Below, one piece after another: positions 1 through 7,332 of a DNA stretch of 64,000 bases. How positions within the stretch are numbered: the stretch's first letter is position 1; the number at the start of each line of letters is the position of its first letter. The notes beneath the pieces were generated by a model. The model ran no database searches and was not told where the DNA came from. It was given only the letters and a program-made list of their open reading frames with translations. Made by a program: the position numbers and the translations under genes. Source of the stretch: Exilibacterium sp. (GTDB lineage: Bacteria > Pseudomonadota > Gammaproteobacteria > Pseudomonadales > Cellvibrionaceae); contig JANQMH010000102.1 of assembly GCA_028280195.1 (NCBI GenBank), positions 1 to 64,000 on the forward strand, read 5' to 3'.

Positions 1-377
1 GCTGGCGTGAAGCCCCCACGGATGGGTTTACGGCGGGTCTCGAACCCCAGACCCTGACCGGGTTAGGGCCGGGTCGGCCACCACCGCTGTTTCTTAAAGA
101 TAGACTCCGATCGAGGACAGTGACCCCTTTCTTTCAAGGGCCAAAGCTGATTGGCACTACACTAAACATAACGGTGCCAATCGAGCCGGCTCAGGGCCTG
201 CCAGTGCAGTCCCATCAATGTTTGTTAAGTATATTGAAGGCAGACCCACTCCCCAACCATACCAGTATCACCCTAACCCCCATTCAGGTTCTGTTCATTT
301 CCACTGGCATACATTAGCTGACACCAAACGCGGCCTGCGCCAACCCATCGGCGCCGCGACCACAGGGAGTCAGAACC
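1..377. other. Intergenic leader before the envelope operon
   Basis: No credible gene is visible here. The first ~100 bases are GC-rich and may be the edge of an upstream locus. The rest is AT-richer and probably carries the promoter of the operon starting at 378, but no clear -35/-10 pair could be fixed. An inverted repeat lies at 151-180. Confidence 0.5.
151..180. promoter_or_regulatory. Inverted repeat TTGGCAC-N16-GTGCCAA, possible operator
   Basis: Perfect 7-base arms (151-157 and 174-180) lie about 200 bases upstream of the first gene of the operon. It could be a regulator site. The left arm contains TGGCAC, but no sigma-54 -12 element follows at the right distance. The regulatory role is inferred. 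Confidence 0.3.
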
Positions 378-1769
378 ATGCGGCGAACGCCTCTGCGCTT
401 TATCACTTTGTGTGCACTCACCTTGAGCCTGGCGGGTATGACCGCGCTGTTCAGCAGCGCCGCTTACCCGACCACCGGCCAGAGCGCCGCCACCGTGTTG
501 AAAAGCAGCGATCTGCAGCGCTGGATGAGCGGCGATCTGCTGGCCTACCTGGCTTTTGAACTCAACAACCACCCGCGCTTCAAAGGCCGCAAACTGCAGC
601 TGAAGACCGACGCCGACAATCAATTGGCGCTGGCACTGGACAACACCCTGCGCACCCTGCTGCTCGATATCGACGGCCTGCAGCTGCTTCCCGAATTTAC
701 CCCCGGCGGCTTCGCTCCCAACGGCTTCAACAGCATCGACAAGCTGGTCTGCACCAACCCGCTGGAGGTGGATTATTTTCTCCGCCTGACACTGACCGGC
801 GGCGAACGCGCCGGAGTCAGGCTGTCTATTGAAGACGCTGCCAGCGGCGCCACCCTGTCCGGTTTCGGCAGGCACTGGCAGGGGCGGCTGTCGCGCTTTG
901 AGCGCCGCCTGCAGCGCCGGCCCGGCGCATCCCCGCACACCGCCGGCAGCACCCAACAACCCTACCATTCGAGCCAGCCGCAACTGGCCGCCCAGCACCT
1001 GGTGACCGCCATCGCCTGCCAGCTGCGGGTGCAGATAGAAGACGTGACACCGGTCTACTGGCAAATGCCGCCGGCGTCCTCCGCCGGGTTCGATAAAACG
1101 CTGGCCATCGCCCGCCACTATCTGCACAGCTTCCGCGAATTCAGCCGCGCACAGGGGCCCGGGGAGGCGCAGATCCTGCTGCAGCCCGAGGAACTGCCGC
1201 TGGGCGACAACGTGCACCAGCTGTGGCTGGCCGGCCTGTCGGCCGGCGGTCAACCGCTGCCCGGCATCAATGCCGTCACTTACATGGCGATGGCCGATCG
1301 CTCGGTCGCGGCGATGCAGCAGCACCGCACACAGCTGCCTGCACAGATACCGCCAAGCCGGCAGGCCGCTGCGCCACCGGCCGGTGATCCGCAGCGGGCA
1401 CTGCAGGTCGAGGTCGTCGATATCGAGCACAGAGACAGCCGGCACCAGCGCGCCGACCTGCACCTCAGTCTGCGTATCCACAACCCGTCGCAGCGCACTA
1501 TCGACTACGCCTTCAAAATGTCCGGCGGTTACTTCATCGGCTGCCGGCCCCACAACCGCCATTACCGCCACCAGCGTTTCGGCACCTTGCGCGAAACCAT
1601 AGGCCCCGGCGAGACACAGGTGGAGGAACTGGTAATTCGCGATCTGCAACATCGACCCGGCCGCGGGCAACCCGCGCCGAGATGCGCCGGCGTGGTCGAC
1701 CTGGACGGTTTCGAGCAGTTTGCGCAGCGCAGCAACAAGGTGGTCGACTATGTCGAGTGGTCACTGTAA
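378..1769 (+). CDS. Secreted protein of unknown function, first gene of the envelope operon
   Basis: This 463-residue protein starts with a Sec signal peptide (hydrophobic segment about residues 10-28, ending near SSAAYP), so it should act in the periplasm or outer envelope. A GGGAG ribosome site lies 8 bases before the ATG. The first ~220 residues alternate amphipathic helices and strands, loosely resembling FlgO/LpoB-type lipoprotein domains, but no diagnostic motif was seen. A Pro/Gln-rich linker (about 310-340) leads into a C-terminal beta-rich segment. It has several cysteines, including the TNPL and GCRP regions. It is followed after 42 bases by 1812-2486 and appears to head a nine-gene co-directional run. 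The function is not recognised. Confidence 0.75.
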   Translation: MRRTPLRFITLCALTLSLAGMTALFSSAAYPTTGQSAATVLKSSDLQRWMSGDLLAYLAFELNNHPRFKGRKLQLKTDADNQLALALDNTLRTLLLDIDGLQLLPEFTPGGFAPNGFNSIDKLVCTNPLEVDYFLRLTLTGGERAGVRLSIEDAASGATLSGFGRHWQGRLSRFERRLQRRPGASPHTAGSTQQPYHSSQPQLAAQHLVTAIACQLRVQIEDVTPVYWQMPPASSAGFDKTLAIARHYLHSFREFSRAQGPGEAQILLQPEELPLGDNVHQLWLAGLSAGGQPLPGINAVTYMAMADRSVAAMQQHRTQLPAQIPPSRQAAAPPAGDPQRALQVEVVDIEHRDSRHQRADLHLSLRIHNPSQRTIDYAFKMSGGYFIGCRPHNRHYRHQRFGTLRETIGPGETQVEELVIRDLQHRPGRGQPAPRCAGVVDLDGFEQFAQRSNKVVDYVEWSL

Positions 1770-1811
1770 CAGCGGTTTTACCGTTAACTACTGAACAAGG
1801 AGTGAGACATC

Positions 1812-2486
1812 ATGACACAGATTCTGGGTTTTGCACTGGGTTTTCTCCTGTCTGTCGGCACCGTGGTGTATTTGACCGGTGAGGAATCCTGGCGCGACAG
1901 TCTCTGCAAGCTGCTGCCGATCTGCGGCACGCTTATCGATATCGACAGCGCTGTCGCGACCGCCGCCAGCACAGCGGCAGCGATCGACAAGCGGGCACCT
2001 GCCGATACAGAGACTGAGACAAAAACTGACACCCAGTCACCACCCGGGAAAAACCAACCGACGTTAGCAGTAACGGCAAGCACAGAAAACACCAGCGCCG
2101 AAGAATCCGCACAGAAAGAACCCGAACAGGCACCCATTGCCGTCAGAGTGCCGCCGATCCCGGATGTCTGGACACTGCCGCCGAACACTGCCGCCGCCAG
2201 TGAAGCGCCGCCGGCAGCACCGGCTGTCACGACCACCACGGCTACCGGCGGCGGCAGCGGCGAGCAGCAGCATATATTCTGGCCCGCGTTCAACAACGCC
2301 GTCTCCGCCGCCGGGTTCGCCGAACTGGTGAATGAAAAAACCGGCCTCGATATCGCCGTGATCAAGCAGAAACCCGGCGCCTATGCGGTGGCCTTCAACT
2401 ATCTCAACGCGCAACAGCTGCAGCAGTCGCTCGATATGATCGAGCTGCAGGTGGGCGTCAAGCCGCTGGCGGGAGTGCGGCCGTGA
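1812..2486 (+). CDS. Membrane-anchored periplasmic protein, possibly SPOR-like C-terminus
   Basis: The protein has 224 residues. One N-terminal membrane segment (about residues 4-21) is followed by a long low-complexity Ala/Pro/Thr/Glu linker to about residue 150, then a compact ~70-residue domain. The domain contains a GAYAVAFNYLN segment and a leucine-rich helix, which resembles the beta-alpha pattern of small peptidoglycan-binding SPOR-type domains, although identity is not proven. An AAGGAGTGAG ribosome site precedes the ATG. The stop overlaps the GTG start of the lytic transglycosylase gene (GTGA), which suggests translational coupling. A role in anchoring or guiding the next gene's enzyme at the cell wall is an inference. 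Confidence 0.7.
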   Translation: MTQILGFALGFLLSVGTVVYLTGEESWRDSLCKLLPICGTLIDIDSAVATAASTAAAIDKRAPADTETETKTDTQSPPGKNQPTLAVTASTENTSAEESAQKEPEQAPIAVRVPPIPDVWTLPPNTAAASEAPPAAPAVTTTTATGGGSGEQQHIFWPAFNNAVSAAGFAELVNEKTGLDIAVIKQKPGAYAVAFNYLNAQQLQQSLDMIELQVGVKPLAGVRP

Positions 2487-3472
2487 AAGCGCTGACTGCG
2501 GCACTGCGGGGCGGCGGCCTTTACGCGTCTGTGGCGGGTGCATTGAAAGCGCCTGCGGCGAATAGGTTAACAGCGCCTGTGGCGTATATATTAAAAGTGC
2601 CTGCGGCGTATATATTGAAAGTGCCTGCGGCGTATATGCTAAAAATGTCTGCGGCGAATAAGCTGAACCTGCCTGCGTCGGGGGCATTAAAAAAAATCGC
2701 CGCCTTGCTGGTTGCCCTGCTGCTGGCACAGCCCGCCCTGGCGCTGATCGATCGCACGGAATTGCAGCGCGCCTGGCGCGATTACCGCGGCGTCTCGGAC
2801 ACTACCGCTGCCGCCACCGAGTTTCCGTTTACCCGCTGCTTCGAGCGCGCCGCCGCCGCCCACGATCTGCCGGTGACGCTGCTGCTGGCGGTGGCCCGTG
2901 CGGAAAGCGACTTCGATCCGCGGGCCCGGTCCAGCAAGGGCGCCCTCGGGCTGATGCAGATTCGCTGGCCCATCACCGCCAGGGACCTGGGTATCTACAG
3001 AAAGCGCGATCTCTATGACCCCTGCACCAACGTCGAGGCCGGTGCCCGCTATCTGAAACGCCTGCTCAAGCGCTATGACGGCGATCTGCACCTGGCGCTG
3101 GCTGCCTATAATTATGGACCCAGCCGTATCAGCGCGCAGAGCGTTCCCGACGGTGCCAACTGGTATAGCGGCTATGTCTACCGGCACCTGCAGTATGTAC
3201 TGGGCGATCACAACCCCGCCGCTGCCGGCGGCGGCAGACCGGCACAGAAAAATCGCTACCGCGATGAAGGTAAACACGTGGTAATGACTTTTCACCAGGC
3301 CTACCTGGCGAGAAATCTGCTCGACTACCTGGAAGAGGTGTCGCCGGGCACACGATTCGACTGGTTCCGCGCTCCGCTCGGCCGGCACCAGGTAGTAGTT
3401 CTCTACCGCAACAGCGGCGAGCGCACCAGAGCCCTGAAAACAGTCAGGTCGCTCGGTATTCCAATGGATTAA
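2483..3472 (+). CDS. Lytic transglycosylase, SLT family, with an N-terminal 8-residue repeat
   Basis: The 329-residue protein carries a Slt/MltE-type domain at about 120-260. The catalytic Glu sits in AVARAESDFDPRA, followed by KGALGLMQI and the AAYNYGPSRI motif. The family cleaves the MurNAc-GlcNAc bond of peptidoglycan, producing 1,6-anhydro ends. The GTG start overlaps the preceding stop and has GGCGGGAG upstream. An alternative ATG at 2645 would give a conventional signal peptide (hydrophobic stretch about residues 70-86). With the GTG start the signal is preceded by a long n-region made of seven 8-residue repeats (consensus AAYILKVP), which is very unusual. The context of envelope proteins and a motor-like pair suggests localised wall remodelling. 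Confidence 0.85.
   Translation: MKALTAALRGGGLYASVAGALKAPAANRLTAPVAYILKVPAAYILKVPAAYMLKMSAANKLNLPASGALKKIAALLVALLLAQPALALIDRTELQRAWRDYRGVSDTTAAATEFPFTRCFERAAAAHDLPVTLLLAVARAESDFDPRARSSKGALGLMQIRWPITARDLGIYRKRDLYDPCTNVEAGARYLKRLLKRYDGDLHLALAAYNYGPSRISAQSVPDGANWYSGYVYRHLQYVLGDHNPAAAGGGRPAQKNRYRDEGKHVVMTFHQAYLARNLLDYLEEVSPGTRFDWFRAPLGRHQVVVLYRNSGERTRALKTVRSLGIPMD
2531..2698 (+). repeat. 24-bp tandem repeat, 7 units, inside the transglycosylase 5' end
   Basis: Seven in-frame 24-base units run without gaps. The best conserved are units 3-5 (2579-2650), with a GCGGCGTATATATT core. Each codes for about eight residues of the AAYILKVP type. Because 24 is a multiple of three, copy-number change would keep the frame. 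Confidence 0.85.
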
Positions 3473-3525
3473 ATGGATCAGGCGGGAATTTCAATATGAC
3501 TTTACCAACAGCGAGGCTGGCTATT

Positions 3526-4362
3526 ATGAACACGCAAACACTCACCCAAATTCTGCGCGGGGCGGCAGTGGCAGCCCTGGTGGCAGTCCAGAGTTCGGCC
3601 TGGGCGATACAGCAGAAAACCGCCGACGGCAGGCCGCAGATCAACCTGTTTCCCACTTCGGTGGTGGAAAGCCTGAGCGAGGCCTCACAGGCAGCCAGGG
3701 ATATGGAAACGGATATGTACCAGGTGGTGGCCGAGCTGGAAAAGCAAAAGGAAGTGTATGAACGCACCCAGTGCAACGGCAGCACCGACAAGGGCTGCAC
3801 CCAGCTGCGCAAAAATATCCGCCGCGCCTACAAGGACATGCTCGATGTGATGAAGGAGCGCATACCGACCATGCGCGCCACCCTCAATAACACCTCGGAT
3901 ATGATGGGCACCCGCATTCGCTCCGAACTCGGCCGCAAGATGACCCCGGGCGATATCCAGCGCACGCTGGCCGGGCGCGCCACCAAAAGCGGTCTGCCCA
4001 CGGTCAGCACCCGCCCCTCGGCCAGGCAGGGCAAACTGAGCAAAATGTTTTCCCGCTACTACGAACTGGTCAGGCGCGGCGACAAGCAGGGGCAGTCGCT
4101 GCCGGTACTGGCCTCACAGATTTACATCGACTCCATGGAATCACTCGACTATCTCGACCTGATCGAGGCGGAAATCGGCTCGCAGAGCACCGAACTGGTG
4201 CTGGAACTGGAGTGGGGAGAACTCACCGACCAGCTCACCACCACGGTCAGCGAAGTGAAAACCCTGCTTTGGGGCGAAGGCGACTCGGGCACTGAAATTC
4301 TCGATGTCGGCCTGGCCGAGGAAACCGTCGAGGAAAGCTACAGCGACCTCTTACTGGACTAA
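3526..4362 (+). CDS. Periplasmic helical protein of unknown function
   Basis: From ATG 3526 the product has 278 residues with a standard signal peptide ending in SSAWA. An upstream ATG at 3496 (GGCGGGA ribosome site) would only lengthen the n-region. The mature part is mostly helical and charged. A central Cys pair (about QCNG...KGCTQL) may form a disulfide. No enzyme motif was recognised. The acidic C-terminus (EETVEESYSD) could be an interaction tail. It sits between the lytic transglycosylase gene and a lipoprotein gene with short spacing, so co-expression is likely. The function is unknown. Confidence 0.75.
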   Translation: MNTQTLTQILRGAAVAALVAVQSSAWAIQQKTADGRPQINLFPTSVVESLSEASQAARDMETDMYQVVAELEKQKEVYERTQCNGSTDKGCTQLRKNIRRAYKDMLDVMKERIPTMRATLNNTSDMMGTRIRSELGRKMTPGDIQRTLAGRATKSGLPTVSTRPSARQGKLSKMFSRYYELVRRGDKQGQSLPVLASQIYIDSMESLDYLDLIEAEIGSQSTELVLELEWGELTDQLTTTVSEVKTLLWGEGDSGTEILDVGLAEETVEESYSDLLLD

Positions 4363-4375
4363 CAGGAGAACAGAG

Positions 4376-4960
4376 ATGAACCGCATCAGTCAGAAAGCAA
4401 GACTCAACTTCAGCGGCAGGCGAGGCCTGTGGCTGGCCGCCATCGGCGCGCTGCTGGCGCTCAGCGGCTGCGCTTCGCAGTCGATCGACAACAGCGCCTT
4501 CTGCCAGTTCAACTACACCAAAAATGTGGACGAGGCCTTTGCCCAGGTATCGAATAAACTCGACTCGAGCGCCTGCCACTACTACTTTGACGACTATATG
4601 CAGGAGCTGCTCACCATAGCCAAGGGCGCACCCGGGCGCGACAATCAGGAGCGCTTTGCCAATCTGCTGCGCAGCAGTATCGACCGTGGCGTTATTTCCA
4701 AGCGCCAGGGGCAGGAAATATTCGGGCAGTATTTCGATACCGAATTTTATGCAGTCAAGGTCATGCAACGCAACAACTGCGCCTCGCTGCAGAACAAGCC
4801 GGCCATCTACGCCAGTATGAAACGCGAATTGAGAATGAAGAAACAGGGCCTGCTGGATATCTCCAACGACGCCCAGGGTTTCAGACGCGCACAGAGCCAC
4901 TACGAGAACATGCAGCATGTGTTCGACGCGGTGGCCCTGGCCTGCACGCGCGATATCTGA
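4376..4960 (+). CDS. Outer-membrane-type lipoprotein of unknown function
   Basis: The ATG at 4376 follows an AACAGGAGA ribosome site and gives 194 residues. A type II signal peptide ends in the lipobox LALSGC, with Cys near residue 32. Ser-type residues after the Cys (GCASQS) do not contain the Asp that retains lipoproteins in the inner membrane, so outer-membrane sorting is likely. The mature domain is helical, with several cysteines (FCQF, ACHYY, NNCAS, ALACT). It is separated from the MotA/ExbB-like gene by only three bases. It could be a stator or anchor partner, but this is inference from context. Confidence 0.8.
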   Translation: MNRISQKARLNFSGRRGLWLAAIGALLALSGCASQSIDNSAFCQFNYTKNVDEAFAQVSNKLDSSACHYYFDDYMQELLTIAKGAPGRDNQERFANLLRSSIDRGVISKRQGQEIFGQYFDTEFYAVKVMQRNNCASLQNKPAIYASMKRELRMKKQGLLDISNDAQGFRRAQSHYENMQHVFDAVALACTRDI

Positions 4961-4963
4961 GCC

Positions 4964-5608
4964 ATGAGAAACCTGGGGCTGACATTTGCCAAGGGCGCCT
5001 TCTCCGGCGCCTTCGCCGGCATCGCCGTATGCCTGGTGCTGCTCTACGCGCTGAATGCCGGCGGGGTGATTATCCTCACCACACCCGAGCTGCCGACGCT
5101 GACCCAGTTGCTGAACGCCATCTACAGCAACCTGCAGGAGTCGCTGCTGTTGTTCGCCGCCGTGCTGCTGCTCTATGTGGTCAAGTTCCGCCAACTGCAG
5201 CGCGAGCTGGCGCTGCCGGCCCCGAACCTGCAGCGGGTGATCAGCGCGGAAAACACCACCGATCTGTGCGCCAATCTGTTTTTTGGCATCGGCGTGATCT
5301 GGACCGCGATCGGCATGCGCGGCGCACTGGTAGCGGCGCTGAGTCATCCGGTAGCGGCGGCGCAGGAAGGCGCCTTTTCGATTCTGCAGCGGCTGGTGGA
5401 CGGCGGTATTCTCCTGGCCCTGAGCACGACCATTTTCGGCGGCATCGGCGGTTACATCATGCGCAGCTGCAAAACCCTGCTGCTGGGCGGCACACTGCAC
5501 AGCTTCTACCTCACCGAGAGCCGCCGGCAGGGTGAGAATATCCATGCATCGCTGCTGCGTATCGAGGCAATGGTGGCGGCGACCAACCGAGATAAGGAAA
5601 CCGTTTAA
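4964..5608 (+). CDS. MotA/TolQ/ExbB-like inner-membrane channel subunit (candidate)
   Basis: This 214-residue protein has about four membrane segments (13-36, 59-76, 103-126, 147-167). The last two carry the pattern of the MotA/TolQ/ExbB proton-channel family: GIGVIWTAIGM in the third, with Thr and Gly where TolQ/ExbB has GTVWGI. The fourth has ILLALSTTIFGGIGGY, matching the ALxATAIGL region with its conserved small and Thr residues. A cytoplasmic tail follows. The next gene encodes a single-span protein with a membrane-edge Asp, the expected partner. The family assignment is by motif and gene pairing only. The protein is shorter than MotA and lacks a long cytoplasmic loop, resembling ExbB/TolQ in size. 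Confidence 0.6.
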   Translation: MRNLGLTFAKGAFSGAFAGIAVCLVLLYALNAGGVIILTTPELPTLTQLLNAIYSNLQESLLLFAAVLLLYVVKFRQLQRELALPAPNLQRVISAENTTDLCANLFFGIGVIWTAIGMRGALVAALSHPVAAAQEGAFSILQRLVDGGILLALSTTIFGGIGGYIMRSCKTLLLGGTLHSFYLTESRRQGENIHASLLRIEAMVAATNRDKETV

Positions 5609-5609
5609 G

Positions 5610-6545
5610 GTGTCTGTTTTCACTCCATACGGACCCAACCGCCGCGGTGACACCGGCGAGCTGGAAGCGCTGCAAACCGATGTTATGCGCTTTCTGGCCA
5701 TTATCGCGCTGTGCCTGGCGGCGATCTTCTCGCTGGTGCAGAGCGCGGCCGTGGCGCCGGCGAGCACGACACTGGCTCTGGTTGACCGCGACAGTTTGAC
5801 ACAGCAGATCGACGAGCTGCTGCAGCGCAAACGGCAACTGGTGCAGGAAGTGGCAGACCTGCAACAGCGCCTGCAGCTGACCCAGAAAGGCACCGAACAG
5901 GCGACCGCGGCGCTGCGCAACACCGATCGCAGTCTCGAGCGCCTGCGCCGGCAGCTGGCGGCACTGCAGGACGAATTGGCGCAGTCGGGCAGGCGCCTGC
6001 AGCGCACCCGGGCGGAAACCGCGACACAGCGGCGCACCCTCTCCGCACTGCAGCAACAGGTAACCACCGAGGCCTATCGGTTGCGGCAGATAGAGCAGCA
6101 GATTCCGGCGCCGGCGGTGGAAAACACAGCGCCGCGACCCGCCCCCGCAAGGAGCAATGACAATACCAGTCGCGGCCTGACCCTGGGCTTCGCCTCGGTG
6201 GATGCACTGCGGCGCCTGATCGGCAGCGGCGAGGTGGTGTTTTACGCCCGCTCCGGCAACAGCTTCTGGCGCCTGCAAAAGCTGGCGCCGCCGAGCTACG
6301 GCAAGGTCAAGGCGCCGCGCGCCTACTACGAAATGCTCGGTGTCACCATTCCGCCGGAGTTTATCGCCGCCTTCAAACAGACCGTGGCCGGCGGTGCCAA
6401 CCGGGCAAACTGGGGGGTCACGCTGTCGCCGGCTATCCGCCGCCAGCTCGAGCGCATTCTGGCGCAGGCGCGCGACGGGGAAATCCTGATTCACGCCGAC
6501 GGCAGCGTCGAGCCTCCCCCTTCCGCCACATTTCAGCGCAATTAA
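5610..6545 (+). CDS. MotB/ExbD/ZorB-like single-span protein with periplasmic coiled coil (candidate)
   Basis: A GTG start at 5610, one base after the previous stop and preceded by AAGGAAA, gives 311 residues. A short cytoplasmic N-terminus leads to TDVMRFLAIIALCLAAIF. The Asp (about residue 24) directly before a single membrane helix is the position of the ion-carrying Asp of ExbD, TolR and MotB. A long coiled coil follows (about 60-160, rich in Gln, Arg and Leu), then a Pro-rich linker. A C-terminal domain (about 190-300) includes GEVVFYARSG and GVTLSPAIRRQL. No OmpA-like peptidoglycan-binding motif was recognised. Starting at the internal ATG 5682 would remove the Asp. The pairing with 4964-5608 supports a 5:2 motor-type complex. 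Confidence 0.6.
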   Translation: MSVFTPYGPNRRGDTGELEALQTDVMRFLAIIALCLAAIFSLVQSAAVAPASTTLALVDRDSLTQQIDELLQRKRQLVQEVADLQQRLQLTQKGTEQATAALRNTDRSLERLRRQLAALQDELAQSGRRLQRTRAETATQRRTLSALQQQVTTEAYRLRQIEQQIPAPAVENTAPRPAPARSNDNTSRGLTLGFASVDALRRLIGSGEVVFYARSGNSFWRLQKLAPPSYGKVKAPRAYYEMLGVTIPPEFIAAFKQTVAGGANRANWGVTLSPAIRRQLERILAQARDGEILIHADGSVEPPPSATFQRN

Positions 6546-6558
6546 AAAGAGGTGCACG

Positions 6559-6957
6559 ATGAACGATAAAATGAAAAATACAGCCGGGTTCACGGCTTTG
6601 CTGTTAACGCTTTGCGCCGGCGCAGCAGTGGCCGAGCGCGGCCACGATTACCGCGGCTATTACCACGCCTACCACAACACCCACCGCAGCTACGATTATC
6701 GCAACACTTATGTCTACGCCGAAGTCGTCGCCGTGGAACCGATTTACGGCACTGCCCGTGCGCCGGCGGCAGCGGTTGACATCGCCGACGGCATCTGGAT
6801 GGCCGGCGCCGAAGGCTACGAAAAAGTCCAGCAGCAGGCGGTGGCATACCGGGTGACCTACCGCTTCCGCGACCGGGAGTTCGAAACGCGCGTCGACCAC
6901 CGGCCGGGCAAATGGATCAGAATCAGTTACTCACCATCGCGCTACTGGAAAATGTAG
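6559..6957 (+). CDS. Small periplasmic protein, YcfJ-like C-terminal motif without glycine zipper
   Basis: The product has 132 residues with a signal peptide ending AAVAE and a Tyr/His-rich segment after it (RGYYHAYHNTH). The pattern YAEVVAVEPIYG, followed later by AYRVTYRFRDREFETRVDHRPG, matches the ends of YcfJ/YmgG-type glycine-zipper 2TM proteins. Here the central glycine zipper is missing and replaced by a short loop. The ribosome site is AAAGAGGTG. It lies 13 bases after the ExbD-like gene, so it is probably part of the operon. Its role is unknown. Confidence 0.65.
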   Translation: MNDKMKNTAGFTALLLTLCAGAAVAERGHDYRGYYHAYHNTHRSYDYRNTYVYAEVVAVEPIYGTARAPAAAVDIADGIWMAGAEGYEKVQQQAVAYRVTYRFRDREFETRVDHRPGKWIRISYSPSRYWKM

Positions 6958-6978
6958 TCAGCACTGCGAGGAGGGCCT

Positions 6979-7302
6979 ATGCTACCGCAAACCGCCGGCG
7001 CGGAAGGCGCCATCGTATTCGGCGATTTCCGCATCGATCACCACCGCAGGCGGGTTTTCCGCCAGCGGCAGGAAATCGATCTCACCGCCTGCGAGTACAA
7101 AGTACTCGAACACCTGACGCTGCACCCCGGCAGGATCGTCACCAAGGAAGAGCTGATCGAAATGCTCTACGGCGGCGATGTCTGCCGCGACAGCAACCTG
7201 ATAGAGGTTTTTATCTGCCGCCTGCGCCGCAAACTGGACCCGCAGGGCAACCTAAACCCGATCATAACCGTAAGAGGCCGCGGCTACAGAACCAACCACT
7301 AG
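6979..7302 (+). CDS. Stand-alone OmpR/PhoB-type winged-helix DNA-binding protein
   Basis: The 107-residue protein is just a Trans_reg_C domain. Features include IDLTACEYKVLEHL, HPGRIVTKEELIEML, the recognition helix VCRDSNLIEVFICRLRRKL and the wing TVRGRGYRTN. There is no receiver domain, so it is not a normal response regulator. GAGGAGG precedes the ATG. It is the last gene of the envelope run, 21 bases after its neighbour, and is a natural candidate regulator of that operon. Its TAG stop lies inside a CTAG heptamer array. Confidence 0.85.
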   Translation: MLPQTAGAEGAIVFGDFRIDHHRRRVFRQRQEIDLTACEYKVLEHLTLHPGRIVTKEELIEMLYGGDVCRDSNLIEVFICRLRRKLDPQGNLNPIITVRGRGYRTNH

Positions 7303-7327
7303 CCACTAGCAACTAGTGACTAGCAAC
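7296..7327. repeat. CTAG heptamer array 1
   Basis: Period-7 units (CCACTAG, CCACTAG, CAACTAG, TGACTAG, then partial) lie between two convergent genes. The first unit supplies the TAG stop of 6979-7302. Related arrays lie at 40943-40977 and 52768-52817. Confidence 0.8.
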
Positions 7328-7332
7328 TCCTC

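Noticed and set aside
151-170. Sigma-54 promoter (TGGCAC)
   Set aside because: The -12 TTGC element is missing at the required spacing. The motif is better explained as an arm of the inverted repeat.
273-1670. Long minus-strand frame opposite the first operon gene
   Set aside because: A high-GC shadow frame. The plus-strand frame has a signal peptide, ribosome site and operon context.
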